In this document: positions 44,401-57,700 of the stretch, one piece after another | Position numbering within the stretch: position 1 is the first letter of the stretch | How the letters are laid out: the number at the start of each line of letters is the position of its first letter | Source: Owenia fusiformis | Taxonomy: Eukaryota; Annelida; Polychaeta; Sabellida; Oweniidae | NCBI GenBank assembly: GCA_903813345.2 | Contig: CAIIXF020000005.1 | Coordinates: 41,085,394 to 41,149,393, forward strand | Length of the DNA stretch: 64,000 nucleotides | Direction: 5' to 3' | Notes under the pieces: model-generated | Told to the model about the DNA's origin: nothing | Databases searched by the model: none | The model's input: only the letters and a program-made list of their open reading frames with translations | Translations under genes and position numbers: made by a program

Positions 44401-47307
44401 TGTCCAAAACCTAATCAGATGTAGAATGAAGTTAGCTGAACAAGATATTAAAGTTTTAAAAGCAACTTTGAAGCCGTTTTTTTTCTTAAATGGCCGACAG
44501 GAAGTAGGTATCGAATTAAATTTTTTTCATCCACATCTGTATGCACTCATAAGTTATCCCTGAAAATTTGAAGGTGATATCTGTAGCGGTTTTTGGAGAA
44601 AACTGCCGGACGTACATACGTCATACATACGTACGTACGTAAGTACGGATGGACGGACGGACAGACGGACACGCCTAGGCCGACAATGTGGCCACACACT
44701 ATGTGGTGGGGACATAAAAATGTACATCAAAATAGGCACAATAATCACTAGGCTATCCTGTACCCTGTTGCTTTAATAGCTTTATTGCATGATAACCATC
44801 TCAAACTAACATCAAACGACAACATATTAACTGGAATCGTCACAAAACAGATTGCATGATGTTCTCTCTATGGGAAATGCTGGATAAAGATGGAATATTT
44901 TCTAGTGAATATACACTTAGGCTAAAAAGTGCCTAAGTTATACAAATAACTTCATTAGTCATAAGACTAACGCGATACTTTACGAGATTTCAACACTGAC
45001 TGTAGTAAATGCAGCTATATGAACAGAGGAAATGCTTGTAAATGAAGGGCTAAATAAATCATATTAAAAATATAGTTTTGTAGCATTATATTAACAAGTA
45101 ACTCTTATTTAATTGTAAAATTTTGTTTACTTATCAAATGTATTATTGTGCCTATTATGATGTCTATTTTATAACTATAAATTTGAATACTTAATTAATA
45201 AAAAAAATTAAACGAGACCGAGAAAAAAGTTAAGTTTTGTCTCAGCATTGTGCTTGTTATTTCAGTGGTATTAAGATCAACTAAATAATTTGTGCACATA
45301 TTGCAATAATCACCAAACAAGACACAGTGCGAACAGAATTGCAGAAAAATACCTTTTAGACATTCATACCTTGAGAAAGTCAGTGAAGGTCAAGTCTTAA
45401 ATCTAAAGATCAGATTTGAATCTTGAGATCTTATAAATGATTTTGGAAAAATATTTGGTCAATTTGAAGACCTTGAAAAGGTCATTCAAGGTTTCATCTC
45501 AAATTTAAGTCAGATTTGAAATTCTGAAAACTTGTAGATGATATTGAAAAAATTGATCAATTTGAAGAAAGTTGAAAAAACTTTTTTGACCTTGAGAAGG
45601 TAATTCAGGGTCAAATCTTGAATCAGATTTAATCTTTTGAGAACTTGTTGATGATTTTGAAAAAAACTTAAGTCAGTCCAAACAGTATTTGTTAATTATT
45701 GAAAGTTTTTAGAATTTGTTACAGACGTCAGTTGCCGGACACCAACCACCAACCGCAATGACAAAAAAACGGAGACCATAAACGATAAAGTAGGGCTAAA
45801 ATAACAAATAAAGTACAATGTACTTTTATATATTTAGACAGTAAAGTTCATATATATCAAGACATCAATAAGATAAAATGTCAAAATTAAAGTACTGGCT
45901 AAGAAATATTGCTTTTAATAGTTAAGTTTATGAGTGAATATGAAGAAGTTCACATTTAAGAAACTTTAGATAAAACTAGACAATGGCAACTCTTCAGAAC
46001 AGAAAATCCCAATGAGCCAATTATTCATAAATCTGAACTAAGTCATAATTCAATCTAATCTTTAGATCCTCATTTCCCCCATGGTCATTTGAACTTTAAA
46101 GGGCACAAATCTGAAAGAAGATACAATATATGTGATCCATCAAATATAAAGAAAATTCACCTACTAGTATTTGAGTTATTTTCCAGACAGATGGGTGGAG
46201 TGACCGAGGGACAAAGGGTTTTATGATATCCCTACAGAACTTTGTTTGGTTAACAGTTTAAGTCAGGTTTGCTAAAATGTTGATTGTTAAGAAAGGAACC
46301 TATTTCCTTGCGAGGACCATTATAAGAAGGCCCCAGCGTGTACTCACCAAAGCAGTAAGCCTGGTTGTTGCCTGGTGGTTTCACCAATTTGTAGACATTA
46401 AAATCTCTGCAGTTCTTAACCTTCAGTCGGAGTTTCTCCCCACAACAACCATTTCTGGTATGAACACAGCCCTCTATATCAACTACCCTGTTTGGCGGGA
46501 ACGATGTCCTTACATCTACAATCATATAGCATGGTCCAGTGAAACTAATGCATGCTTCCTGACTAAGGCACATTAATCAAGGCAATTATCCAAACTTTAT
46601 TTAAATGAATTTGCATTAATACAAACATTTTAATATTAATAAGATTGAGGTAACTATACTATCTACAATATCGATTAGTTTTCTGAAGTGGATCTCCTCT
46701 CAAAAAGAGGGTGCCAGAACTTCTGATTTTCTGAATTTTTGAGCCCTGTGAGAGTTGACTAAATAGAATTATTAATTTCAGTCTCACCATTCATCCATAT
46801 AGGAAAGTTGGTACTACAGTAATTGAGGTCCACACACATATTGGGGATTTCATTGCCGCCTGGAGAGTTAACACGATACCACCCTGGAATCAGTGCCTGT
46901 TTGTCTGACAATGGTGGCCGAGTGTCCACATCAAGCCTCACCCCAGCACTTCTTTCACCATTGTTTGTCAACAGGCTGTGGGACACACAGGGATCATCAT
47001 CCTCTCCAAAAGCTAAAAATATGACAAATGACATTAGAAAAATTGCCTGTCCCTTTGTCCATGCAACCAAGAAATTTAGAAATATATGAAAAATGAATTT
47101 AAATAACTCTTTGAATATGAAAACTGCTGATGAAAACTTAAGTTATTTCATAGTCATTTTTTTACAAATTTTCATGAGCAAAATGCCTGCAAAATAAGAT
47201 GGTTACTATAAAATATTCCTGGTGTAATTATCCAGAATATTGTAATTGTATAAATACATACCTCCTACAATGCACAATCCTAGCAGAATAAAAATGATTT
47301 TCTCCAT
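32423..47307 (-). CDS. VWDE: VWDE-like membrane-anchored protein (VWFD and EGF domains)
   Basis: 24 exons, minus strand: 47262-47307 (ATG, signal peptide), 46788-47012, 46348-46515, 42173-42283, 41889-41985, 41118-41235, 40803-40889, 40354-40505, 39788-40019, 39280-39365, 38623-38911, 38178-38386, 37570-37712, 37183-37310, 36908-37057, 36377-36560, 36041-36231, 35492-35664, 34954-35041, 34740-34847, 34317-34433, 33486-33603, 32942-33161, 32423-32543. Lengths sum to 3,561 nt (1,186 aa plus stop) with consistent phase. Order: signal peptide; N-terminal Cys domain shared with OIT3/uromodulin (LIPGWYRV, NYCSTNFPIWMN, NGCCGEKLRLKVKNC); VWFD (HMFTFDGR, CNCGVAVRAG, GLCGILNNDISDDLTDR); EGF-like (CPGECSTQGKCFEG, CQCNEGFEGLDC); QPPEIYNIPQRALCDI, typical of VWDE; three tandem Cys modules; Ser/Thr/Pro stalk; transmembrane helix (LYIGIPLAVVVAVCIIITVI); ~45-residue tail. 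The acceptor of exon 46348-46515 was chosen by phase. Vertebrate VWDE is secreted with many EGF repeats; this one has a membrane anchor instead. Confidence 0.88.
35085..35239. repeat. Dispersed repeat copy ending GGTGGTGACATAAAAAT
   Basis: Within a VWDE-like intron. 'aaaatgtcacca..ttgttacagacacc', several 'caccaa' units, 'gttggagaccataaaaata' and the 3' end 'tgtggtggtgacataaaaat' match copies elsewhere in the window. Confidence 0.6.
43577..44722. mobile_element. Pearl-like (CvA-type) element: 161-bp tandem core, ACGG microsatellite, 3' hairpin
   Basis: About four tandem units; the anchor 'attttcata' recurs at 43741, 43902 and 44064 (period 161-162). Each unit includes 'ggaaaatccaaaatggctgcc', 'acccagaatgccaaaaa' and 'cctgaaaatttgaaattgat'. 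A tract of 'tacgtacgt' and 'ggacggacggacagacggac' follows (44628-44671), then a hairpin CCACACACTATGTGG and the end GTGGGGACATAAAAAT. This order matches the pearl elements described from bivalves, now usually grouped with Helentron-derived non-autonomous elements (from memory). Confidence 0.7.
45365..45705. repeat. Tandem array, about 3 units of ~115 bp
   Basis: Units share 'accttgagaaggt.attca.ggtca', 'atcagattt.aatctt', 'gagaacttgt.gatgattttgaaaaa'. They begin near 45369, 45470 and 45590. Degenerate, non-coding, in the same intron as the pearl-like element. Confidence 0.6.
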
Positions 47308-48746
47308 CTAGACAATCTCATAAGAAGACAACTAAATGTAATGCATACAGTAATGGTCCTTCTATATATATACTATACCAAGCTAATGCTCTTGACCATA
47401 TATGTGACACAGTTCCACATTCAAAAGGACCATAAATTAAAAATAACAAACAAATATAGATAAATAAATTAAAGATAATAAGTAGCCTAACCATCTTTGT
47501 AATTTCTGACCCCTAAATCTGAGTTATGGGATAATAATGAGGTTAATAATTTGAACCATTATGTTTGCACTTACACTTGAAGTAGCATACTGATTTCTGC
47601 TTGATATGCTAAAATGATAATGTTAAGCCTATATTTGCCTATTAACTAATTAAAGAGCATATTCCAAAATAAAGTTATTATTCTATATGTAACACTCGCA
47701 ATTCCATTTTTCATATTTCCATTGTTAGTTCTTTCAATAAGAATTTGGAAATTGAAAAACTTTGACAAACAATATGAAGTGGGTGCTTGAGAATTCATAG
47801 AACTATCTATGAGCATGCATGTATACATAACACATTCTTACTTTTGGAACACCCTGTATAGTGCATACATAACCCATTCAATAACCACTTATAACCAAGG
47901 TGATTTAAGAGATAACCTGATTGAATTATTTTTTTTATTAATCTCACACTTCGAACTATTGCATTAAATCATGTGACGTCACTGACAATTGTGACATCAA
48001 GGTTCCACATTATTTTAATTCAGTTGACATGTTCAGCTGATTAAAATCCTACATTTCAAAATTCAAGCATAAATCATATGACGTCAGACACAAATGTCAA
48101 AGAAACAATCCAAAATTCAAAATCGCATTGATAATGTAACATAAAGTCTGGTATTTAATCTTGAATGACGTCAGTTGATAATACGTAGACATTCTTCAAG
48201 ATCATTAAGGACAGATCTGGAAGTGTACAAGGAGTGAGTTGCATTTTTTTCAATTACTAAGGTCCATTTTTTGTAGATAAAACAATGTCAATAATGACAC
48301 TAAATTGAAGAAAATGTTCCCCTACTGTTTCACTGCCCCCCCTCCAGTTCAACCAGTGATGTTGGATTGCAATTATATTATGTAAGAGTCAATTTAATAA
48401 AACACAGTTTTATATAAAAACAACATATACAATTTTATCTTTATTGTATTGCACTATTCAGCAGTATTGTTGAGCATTTAAAACACCCTGTAAACTGTAC
48501 AATTGCATTTTGAATGAATACTGTACAATTCTGAGCTATTAGCATATTATATACACATTTACACATTTGCAATTTATCAGATTGTATCCATGGATTGAAT
48601 AGAAATTACTGCCAGTTGATGAAAACATCTTTCCATGTATCCACGGCTAATTATGAATTATTTGTTTTTTTTCCTGATTACAAATTCCATTTTCTCATTA
48701 AAAAAGAGTTTGGAATGTAAAATTATGGATGGTGTATATAATGTCC
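47308..48746. other. Intergenic between VWDE-like start and DPP7-like stop
   Basis: AT-rich, includes presumed VWDE-like promoter and DPP7-like 3' UTR. 'ggaacaccctgtata' near 47849 resembles a Tc1/mariner end. 'gacgtca' motifs at about 47976, 48080 and 48169 are CRE-like. No gene recognised. Confidence 0.4.
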
Positions 48747-51700
48747 TTATTTGGAATTGTTCCTGCGGGCCTGTGTTATCCACTTTTCAATGTTTGCCAC
48801 CTCGATCTGCCTGGCTTTGATAACACTAGGGGGGTCTTGGGGATTAGATGCCCTGCAAAATGAAAAGTTAAAGTTTATGTGGCATAAGTGACATACGTCT
48901 TTATTATGTGACATAAGTGGATAAGTGTTGTGGCATTGTATTACACAGGTTATACATCATAAAACAAAATCATTTAACAAAATCAATATATGAAGATGTC
49001 TCGACATTTTCTCAGCTGAAATTTAACTCTTTCACAATGATAGGCTCCATGTGGGGCCCTATTATGTAATACCTTTATTTTTATTTATATATATCAATGA
49101 AATGACAAATCTCCAGTTCTATTCTGTATTTTTACCCTTAAGAAAAAAGCCATGGTAACCATGGTATTCCATGGTGCGCCCATGGTAATCCATGGTTTTC
49201 CATGGAAATTCATGGTTTTCCATGTTATTTTCCATGGAAATTCATGGACGCCCATGGTAATCTTCCATGGATATTTACCATGATTTTCCGTGGTAATTGT
49301 TGGTTTGGTAATTGGTTTTTAATGGATGTGTCATGGAGATGTAAAATCAACAATTTTGGTAGGATTTGTATTTACCAAAATCTCCAAAATGAATGTTTTG
49401 ATGATATATCCCAGTTAGACTGAGACTTATCATTGAGAAAAAAGGGTGGACATTTCATTTTGAAGGTATAGCAAGAACATTCATCGAATGTTAGACTCAG
49501 CTTACAAATGAGAAAATATGTGAAACAGCAGAGCAGAGAGTAGGCCACAAGATTTCAAAAACAATTGTGCAAAGGTCTTTTGTGTAGATCAAGACTAGAT
49601 AGAGATTGCTTATTTTTTAGGCCAAACACTTCTTTCCTTTGAAAAAGATTAAGTCAAACTAGCCCAAGCTCTCTTTTATTTCAATACTTTCTTTAATTTT
49701 CAGTTTTAAAAATCAATATGAAGTAATTTAAGAAATAAATAACTCATTTTCTTAAATTACATTTCGTACATTTGAGAATACAATCAAAAACCATGGTTTC
49801 TTTCTTTGAAGTTGAGAAAACTGCAATCAAAAGCCATGGAAGACGGTTGATTGCAATCGAAGGCCATGCTTTTCCATGGTTATTTCTTTGATGTTTTGGA
49901 AAGTGCAATCAAAAGCCATGGTTTTCCATGATTATTCTTTTGATCTTTTGAAAGTCCATGGTTTTCCATGGGTTATTTGTTTGGTCTTTTGGAAGCAGAA
50001 AAATGAATAATACATTATGTTTCTAAATGAACTTCTCCAAATTAAGTCCCATTCAACTTTTATAAGCATATTATCTGAAAAAATCCACAGAAAAGTATAT
50101 ACTTTTACAGAATTTTGACTTGAAATTGAGATGGGGGATTAAACACAAGCCTATGGCTGCAAACTGAAATGTTATACCTAAGTGATAAAAATTCAATTTG
50201 TCTATGTAAGAATATTATATTTAAAAAGAAGTTGCATGAAGGAAGGGGAGGGGGTTAACAACACCATTTGGCTTAAAACATGAAACATAGTATAAGTAAT
50301 TAAAATTGATTTGTCTTTGAATAGGAATAAATAATCATTTGCATAATTTTTAAATATTTGGTTGCTATTATTCTATGTTAATTAGGTGTCTTATCTCTCA
50401 AATTAATGTCAAAAGATTAATCTCTTTACAACAGATTATAAGAGTTCATTTGCATAATTCTTAAATATTCTGATCTTAATTGTTATTATATATGATAATC
50501 TTACTCTTTCTAATGCTCCCTCTTCAGTAATTATTATTGTCTGTGAGTGTAGACAGTGCAAGTCAAAAACTCATTGTTGATCAAATAAAACCAAATAGGA
50601 TTTACTCCAAGTAAAAATGTTTATTCAGTCTGCAATAAGGGAATCCAGTGAGCTGATTCTATCACTTATTTTGTCTTTTTTTACATAAGTGCCAAAGTTA
50701 AATGATAGCAAATCCCAGCAAACAAATTATTACTTTTAATTGTGGGGTCAAATCATCAATTAAAAAAATATTAAGTAAACAGTTCTTTGTCATATGACAC
50801 TATGTACAGAATGTACTAAACATATATTCAGATTGTAAAAACATGGTTGTATTTCAGGCCTGAAACCAGCTTTTGTCAAGAAGGTTGACTTTCTCAAAGA
50901 TTTTGGGGTGGGGGGGGGTGTCATATTCTTTTATCTATGATTAATGAGACTAATTCTCAATCCAGCTTGGATTCATTCGTTAAAATATTGATTCAATTTT
51001 GAAGATTTTGGTAAAAACAAAACCTGCCAAAATTGTTGATTTTACAACTCAAGTGTCATGGTAAAAACATGGCATGTTCATGAAAAAACAATTACCAAAC
51101 CACCAATTACCACGGAAAATCATGGTAAATATCCATGGAAGATTACCATGAGTATCCATGAATTTCCATGGAAAATACCATGAAAAACCATGAATTTCCA
51201 TGGAAAACCATGGATTACCATGGACTACCATGGACGCACCATGGAATACCATGGTTACCATGGCTTTTTTCTTAAGGGTACTTCAAATTTTGACAAGTTG
51301 TTATAATGTGATAATCCTTACTAAAAATTGTATTTAAGTGATAAAATCTAAAGCATAGCTCCTGAGGTATAGGTAATTTGGAGTTTTTCTCTAAAAACTG
51401 CTCTTACTTATCCGTTACCAGGACAACATTTTCCTCCTATATTCACATCAGGAAAAGGTTAAAATGATGTCCTATAGTTGTATAACAGTCTCTTTTGCCT
51501 CCCCTATTTAACTTGCCTCTCCTATTTAACTTGCCTCTCCTATTCTTGGATTCTGACTTTTTTGTTGAAAACCTCACCCTCATTCCGAATAAACATGGAG
51601 TAGTGTTTAATGAGGTTATATAATGGTTGATTCTGTATATCGTGTTTATACTCAAGTGAATATATCATATACCCACGAGAGTATAACGATATACAGAATC

Positions 51701-54700
51701 AATCATTATATGTTCTTATTATCCCACCTAATCTAAATTGAGCAGTTGTATATCAAGTTGGTGAGTTGTATACACTGCCCAGGAGTTGCATATGCTATCT
51801 AGGAGTTGTATATCGTTCTCAAGAGTTGTATACGATGAGTGTTGGTTTTATATTGCAGTTATACAATGCTGTTACACAAACATATAAAGCACTTAGAGTA
51901 AGATAAAATATAAAACATACCTCAAGTCAAGATGATGAGCACCTCCTTCAATTACAACTGCAACCACAGAGTCAGAGATACTCTCTAACACCTATAAAAC
52001 ATAGAAAATGATTAGAGAACTGTTTCAAATTAAAGAAGCCAATGTGTTACTTGAAACATTAAGTCATTGATTGTGATCACAGTGCTTGTTTAGAAGAGTG
52101 GAATCATTCAGGGATCCAATGATATTCTTTTTCACTTGCAAATACAGTACTGCCATGCATCATCATTTGCATCATCCGAACACAGGCCTCAAGAACTCGT
52201 ACCTCATTCTTGGAAGAAGGAAGGAACATAGTGGATGATGTGCTATATATCTAGTATTCAATTGTACATATCTTACATATATGACTGATAGTTTAATTTG
52301 AAGTTACAAATTACACTTAAGCTATTTCAATATTTCCTTAAAATGAGTTCATCACTTACCCCTCCAAGATGCCAGGGGTCAAGGTCACCATTAGAGAAGA
52401 CAATGTTGCTTGTATGGTTGATATCTGAAAATGTAGAATGTGATATAAATCAAAAGGTTAAATATTCAAATTTTTGAAATGACACATCCCATATAAAATC
52501 AAATCATGTACTATAAAACAGTTTCATTCAGTAAAACTTTTTTAAATTACTTAATGAAATCAACACCTAGCCTAGGGTGTTAAGCTTTTTCAAGGACTAC
52601 ATCTACTTGGAATTATGCAACATTCAGAAATTTTGTTGCAATACAATTTTTTCCATGAAATTACAGACCTAACTTAATGGGTTTTCAAATTGTAATTTTA
52701 CTTACTTCTTCCCCACAGGTTGAGAGCCAACCAATCATCTCTTGGTCTTACTGTCCATTTATCGTAGCAATAGTCTGCCCTTGACTTGTATGTGTAATTC
52801 AAAGGAGGGAACATGTCTGTTTTAAAGTTAGTGCTCTGGACAATCTGCACCTCCGTGCATGCCTAGAACCCAATATTGTAATGTACATTATATTAAATAT
52901 TATATTAAAATATATTTTCCATGTAAACAGGGATTATTGGAGTTTAGAAGAATCTTAATAGATTATAAAAATAATCAGTGGCCGAATGCGACAGTACTTA
53001 TGTCAAGACTATCAAACAATATATTGTAAATACCTGGAAGTCCCATGCTAGGCTATTAAGCCCAAGGTCACATCCTGTGGGATCAGCACATTCAATGAAC
53101 AACTCAGAGATATTGTAACACTTCTTTTCTTTATCACTGTATTGGTAGAATAAAGCTAAAAAGAAATGTTAAAACATAAATGAGTCCATAATTCGGTTAA
53201 CACAAGTTTCAATTTCAAATTCACTCACATATGAAATTCCCAACTCTACTGTTACTCTACTAGCAATGAAAACATAGGTTAAGATCCCTATTTGTGAAAT
53301 AATGCTACCAGGGGTTATAGGGTTCAGTAAAACCTGTCAAGTCTGAATGCCATTGGCACCAGTTAAAGTGTCAAAAGTGGCAGGTTTTACAGTATTTGTA
53401 CCTGTGGCAGCAGCAAGTCCGTCTAGAGGTGTGCTTCCATTCACAAGCATCTCTGCAGCAGCCTAAAGGATAAAACATGTATGTAAAGGTGACATTACTT
53501 GATGCAGAGAAGTGACAAGACTTTATAGAGAAGTGACAAGTTTTTATAGAGGTGACAAGGCTTAATACAGAGAGATGACTAATCTTACATAAATCTGTCC
53601 TACCTTGATAGGGTATGCTGGTAGTGGAGCTAGGAAGTCAGTGGGGTAGGGGTAATCCATCATGGCTAGAGAAGTGAATGCATTCCTCACATACAAGCTC
53701 AAATGGTTTAGGTCTCCTGGCTGGAGGGGGCTGCACAACTGGAAGATCTTTGTGATTGCTGCTAAACCTGAAGAATGGATAACAGATACATGATGAGCAA
53801 GCTCCAGGTTAAATAGTTATATGTGTACTCAATATACTCACTAGCACACACATGGTCTGAAAATCTATATGTGCTTGTATATAATCCCATGATTACATAT
53901 ATAGTTAGTGAGGTAGCACCGAAAAATGTACCCGCTTCTGAACAAATTGAAATTACTTGTTTCTTATGTATTTTTATGTGATACTTCAGAAAATTTTTGT
54001 CTGATGCGCCGTATCCGGGGCGAAAGTTGTCAAAATTGGGTTTTTGACCCTAAAAAGGATAATTACAGGGGGTACATTATCATCATTGAATAATTCATTC
54101 AGTTCGTCTTCAATCATCATAATAATTTTATCGAGAGTTGATGAGATCATTTTTAGGTAGTATGCAAAGTTTCAATGGTCTGTCACTCGTGGTTGCCATG
54201 GAAACCACAATTTTTGCTGAGAAAATCCTTAATTTTGGTAAAACCTGTACCTGTACATAATATAGAATGTGGATTATTTTTCAAATCAACAGATATCAGA
54301 ACATTTTAGCATTTTCAAAATTACAAGGGCAGTTCAAACATTTATTTAAATATACAGGATATTGCAATTAACATAGCTGGGGAGTGTCAAAGACCATACA
54401 ATTACATAAGTGATCAAAAGTGGGCGTCGCCCTTATCATAGTAGATGATTGCCATTCTCTAAAAATACAGAGTTTTACTTGACTTTTGAGATACATTTAT
54501 AATGATGTTCTTTGGTTATACTAAATATGAAGCATTTTTGGTAAATAATGTACATGTAAGTGTTATACTTATTGCATTGGGGAGGGGGTAGATGGGGGGG
54601 GGGGTAACAGAATTGGAAGAGGGCAAAGCTAATCACCCTTAAGTATAAATCTCATCTACATAGTTCTGGATTTCATAGGGTTCATCTTCTGGGTCTTCTT

Positions 54701-57700
54701 CACATTCATCTGAATCTATAGGATATTATAATTCTGCATGATTGGTAAGTATAAAGACCATAGAATTACTCAAGTGATCAAAAGTGGGCGTCGCCCTTAT
54801 AGATTCTCTCTATAAATACAGAGTCTAAGTTGACTTTTGAGATACATTTACATTACAACTTCTTTGATTATACTTAATTTCAAGCATTTCTGGTTAGTAA
54901 TGCACATCTATTTGTAATAGTTCTTGCCTGGGGGAGGATGGGGGAGAGTAGTAACAGAATAGGGAGGGGGCAGAGGTAATCAGCCTTAAGTATAAATCTC
55001 ATCTGCATAGTTCTGGATTTCATGGGGCACCTCGTCTGGGTCTTCTTCATATTCATCTCAATATATGGGATATTACAATTTACAGGATTTGTCAAACACC
55101 ATACAATTACATATTTATAAACGATCAAAAGGAGTGTCACCCGAACAATAGTAGATGATTGGTTCTTTGTATAAATACAAAATTGAACTTGACTTTTGAG
55201 ATACATTCATAGTTATACTGAACTGCTGTTATTATAATTTATGTCAAGCATTTCTGGTAAATACATCTGTGTAAGTATTATAGTTTTTACATTTGGGCAG
55301 GGGTGAGTAGTAACAGAATTAGAATGTGTAGATCTAATCTGCCTTTAAGTATAAATCTCATCTTTTTAATTCTGGATTTCATAGGGTACATCTTCTGGGG
55401 TTTTCTGATTCAACTCCTGGTGTTGCTTTATCACCAATCTCTTGTATGAGAATATCAGTCAATACCCACTGGAAAGATATGGAGTCATTTAGTTTCCATT
55501 CAAGTCCATCTGGTGGTTCACTACGAGGATTTGCAATATGGGCCATACAGACAATAAGTGCTTTATATGGATGAGATGGTTACAACAATCAGACAGTCAT
55601 TCATTAGACCAACTTAGGAAAATTATCTAGAGATGAGATGAGTGTGACACCCATAACGACCTTGGAAAGGCACAAATAGCAAGTATAGAAGACATAAAGA
55701 TGACAAAAACCGCACAAAAAAAGATTTCATGATCTAATAAAACATATGAAATTGAAAACTATAGCAGCAAACTACAGCAGCAACAGTGACAGTGACAGTA
55801 AAAAGTACTCAGAACAAGCTTATACAAATACATTCTGAATGAAACATCTTTGAACAGCTTCGATCTTGCTTAAGAACATAAAATTAGCCTAGAATGTCTC
55901 CTGCAGTTCCTATTGAGCCCTGTGCCTTGGGCTCTAGGAACACTGACTGGACTTCTTGCAAGAACAGAGAAACACATCCCTATGCATGAACATGTACCCA
56001 CAAGTGCCAAAGGGAAAGGACCAAAATTTGTAATAGAACCCAGCAAGAAAAAGAAAACTTCTAAATGTATACAAGTCATAAGGAAAACAAACCCCAACTA
56101 TCCCAAACCATAATTCAACTTGAAAGGTAGTTTTGTTTCTGGATCTGGCGAAGACTTTTTCAAGAGTCTACAATTGCAGATTGATTCGTTTTTGTATGTG
56201 ATAATTACATCAAAATTTCTACAAAGGAACCTGAAAGAGGGGAGGGACACCTTGACCTATTTGAGGTAGAAAAACATGAGTCCCTAAAGATTGGAATTAG
56301 TTTTTGTATGATGATGAAAACAAAAAGCAAATACAGCAAAGTGTGCTGCTGGATATTTGAGTTGGAAACAAATGAAGACTGATGTCAGTGGTATTTCCTC
56401 CAATATAGACCCTGACATATATGCAGCCTTCCTAGCACTTCACACATTCACAGATGAAGTGCCATGCAGAAGGGGCAATAGCACCTTTTTAAAAGGCAAA
56501 GGTGGAGCGCCATATAGATACACTCAACTGAATGACTCTCAAATCTGCAAGTGTAGTGGTATATTCTCCCACATGATATTGTTAATATATTAACATCGGG
56601 AGGTGAATGAAAATGATCAGACTATGATATTAATACTTAAGACTGACTGGCCATTGGCTCTGCCCCCTCCCATTTCTGCTACTACCCCCCTTGCCCCCCC
56701 CCTACTATTGTTAGAGCAACACCAACTTTTGATCACTTATGTAATTGTATGGTCTTTGACACTTACCAATCATCTAAATTGGAATATCCCATATATTGAG
56801 ATGAAGAAGAACTAGAAGTGAAGAAGACCCAGAAGATGCACCCCTTGAAATCCAGAACTAAATAAATGAGATTTACATTCAAGGCTTATTAGCTCTGCCC
56901 ATTTCCAATTCTGTTACTCTCCCCCCCCTCCTCCACCCCCAGACAATAACTATTCAGTTAGATGTACATATATAACTTACCAGAAATGCTTGACATTAAG
57001 TATAAATCAAAGATGTTTTTAAGTAAATGTACTTCAAAAGTCAAGTTAAACTCTGTATTTATAGAGAATGAACCATATACTATGATTAGGGCGACGCCCA
57101 CTTTTGATCACATGTGTAATTCTATGGTCTTTGACACTTACCAATCATGCAGAATTCTTATATCTTATATATTGAGATGAATATAATAAGACCCAGAAGC
57201 TGTACCCTATGAAATCTAGAACCATGTAGATGAGATTTACACTTAAGGCTGATAAGCTCTGCCCCCTCCCAATTCTGTTACTACCCCCCCACCCTCCACC
57301 CTCCCCCCTGTATCCCCATGCAATAACTATAACACTTAGATGTAAAAATGCTTGATATTAAGTATAACCAAAGAAATTCAATATAAATGTATCTCAAAAG
57401 TCAAGTAAAACTCTGTATTTATAGAGAATGGCAATCAACTACTATTATGAGGGCGACGCCCACTTTTGACCACTTATGTAATTGTATGGTCTTTGACACT
57501 TACCAGTCATATAAATTGCAATATTCTTTCTCTTTAAACAAATGTTTGGACAGCCCTGGTGATTTTTAGAGTGCTAAAATGTTCTGATATCTGTTAATTT
57601 GAAAAATAATCCACATTCTATATTATGTACAGGTACAGGTTTTACCAAAATTAAGGATTTTCTCAGCAAAAAGTGTGGTTTCCATGGCAACCACGAGTGA

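Larger units (their letters stand above)
42284..46347. other. 4-kb VWDE-like intron filled with repeats
   Basis: No exon seen. It contains a direct repeat pair (about 43200-43400 and 45015-45230), the 161-bp core array, and a ~115-bp tandem array at 45365-45705. The sequence at 42800-43110 shows nothing recognisable. Confidence 0.5.

Noticed and set aside
46516-46573. Upstream extension of the VWDE-like third exon (MCLSQEACISF...)
   Set aside because: The CAG acceptor there would give phase 0 after an exon ending in phase 1; the TTGTAG acceptor ending at 46516 restores phase and the family alignment.
49150-49280. Real gene suggested by the open frames with [16 protein letters not shown]-type repeats
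   Set aside because: The peptide merely reflects repeated CCATGG-containing DNA, and the inverted arm gives the same frame on the other strand.
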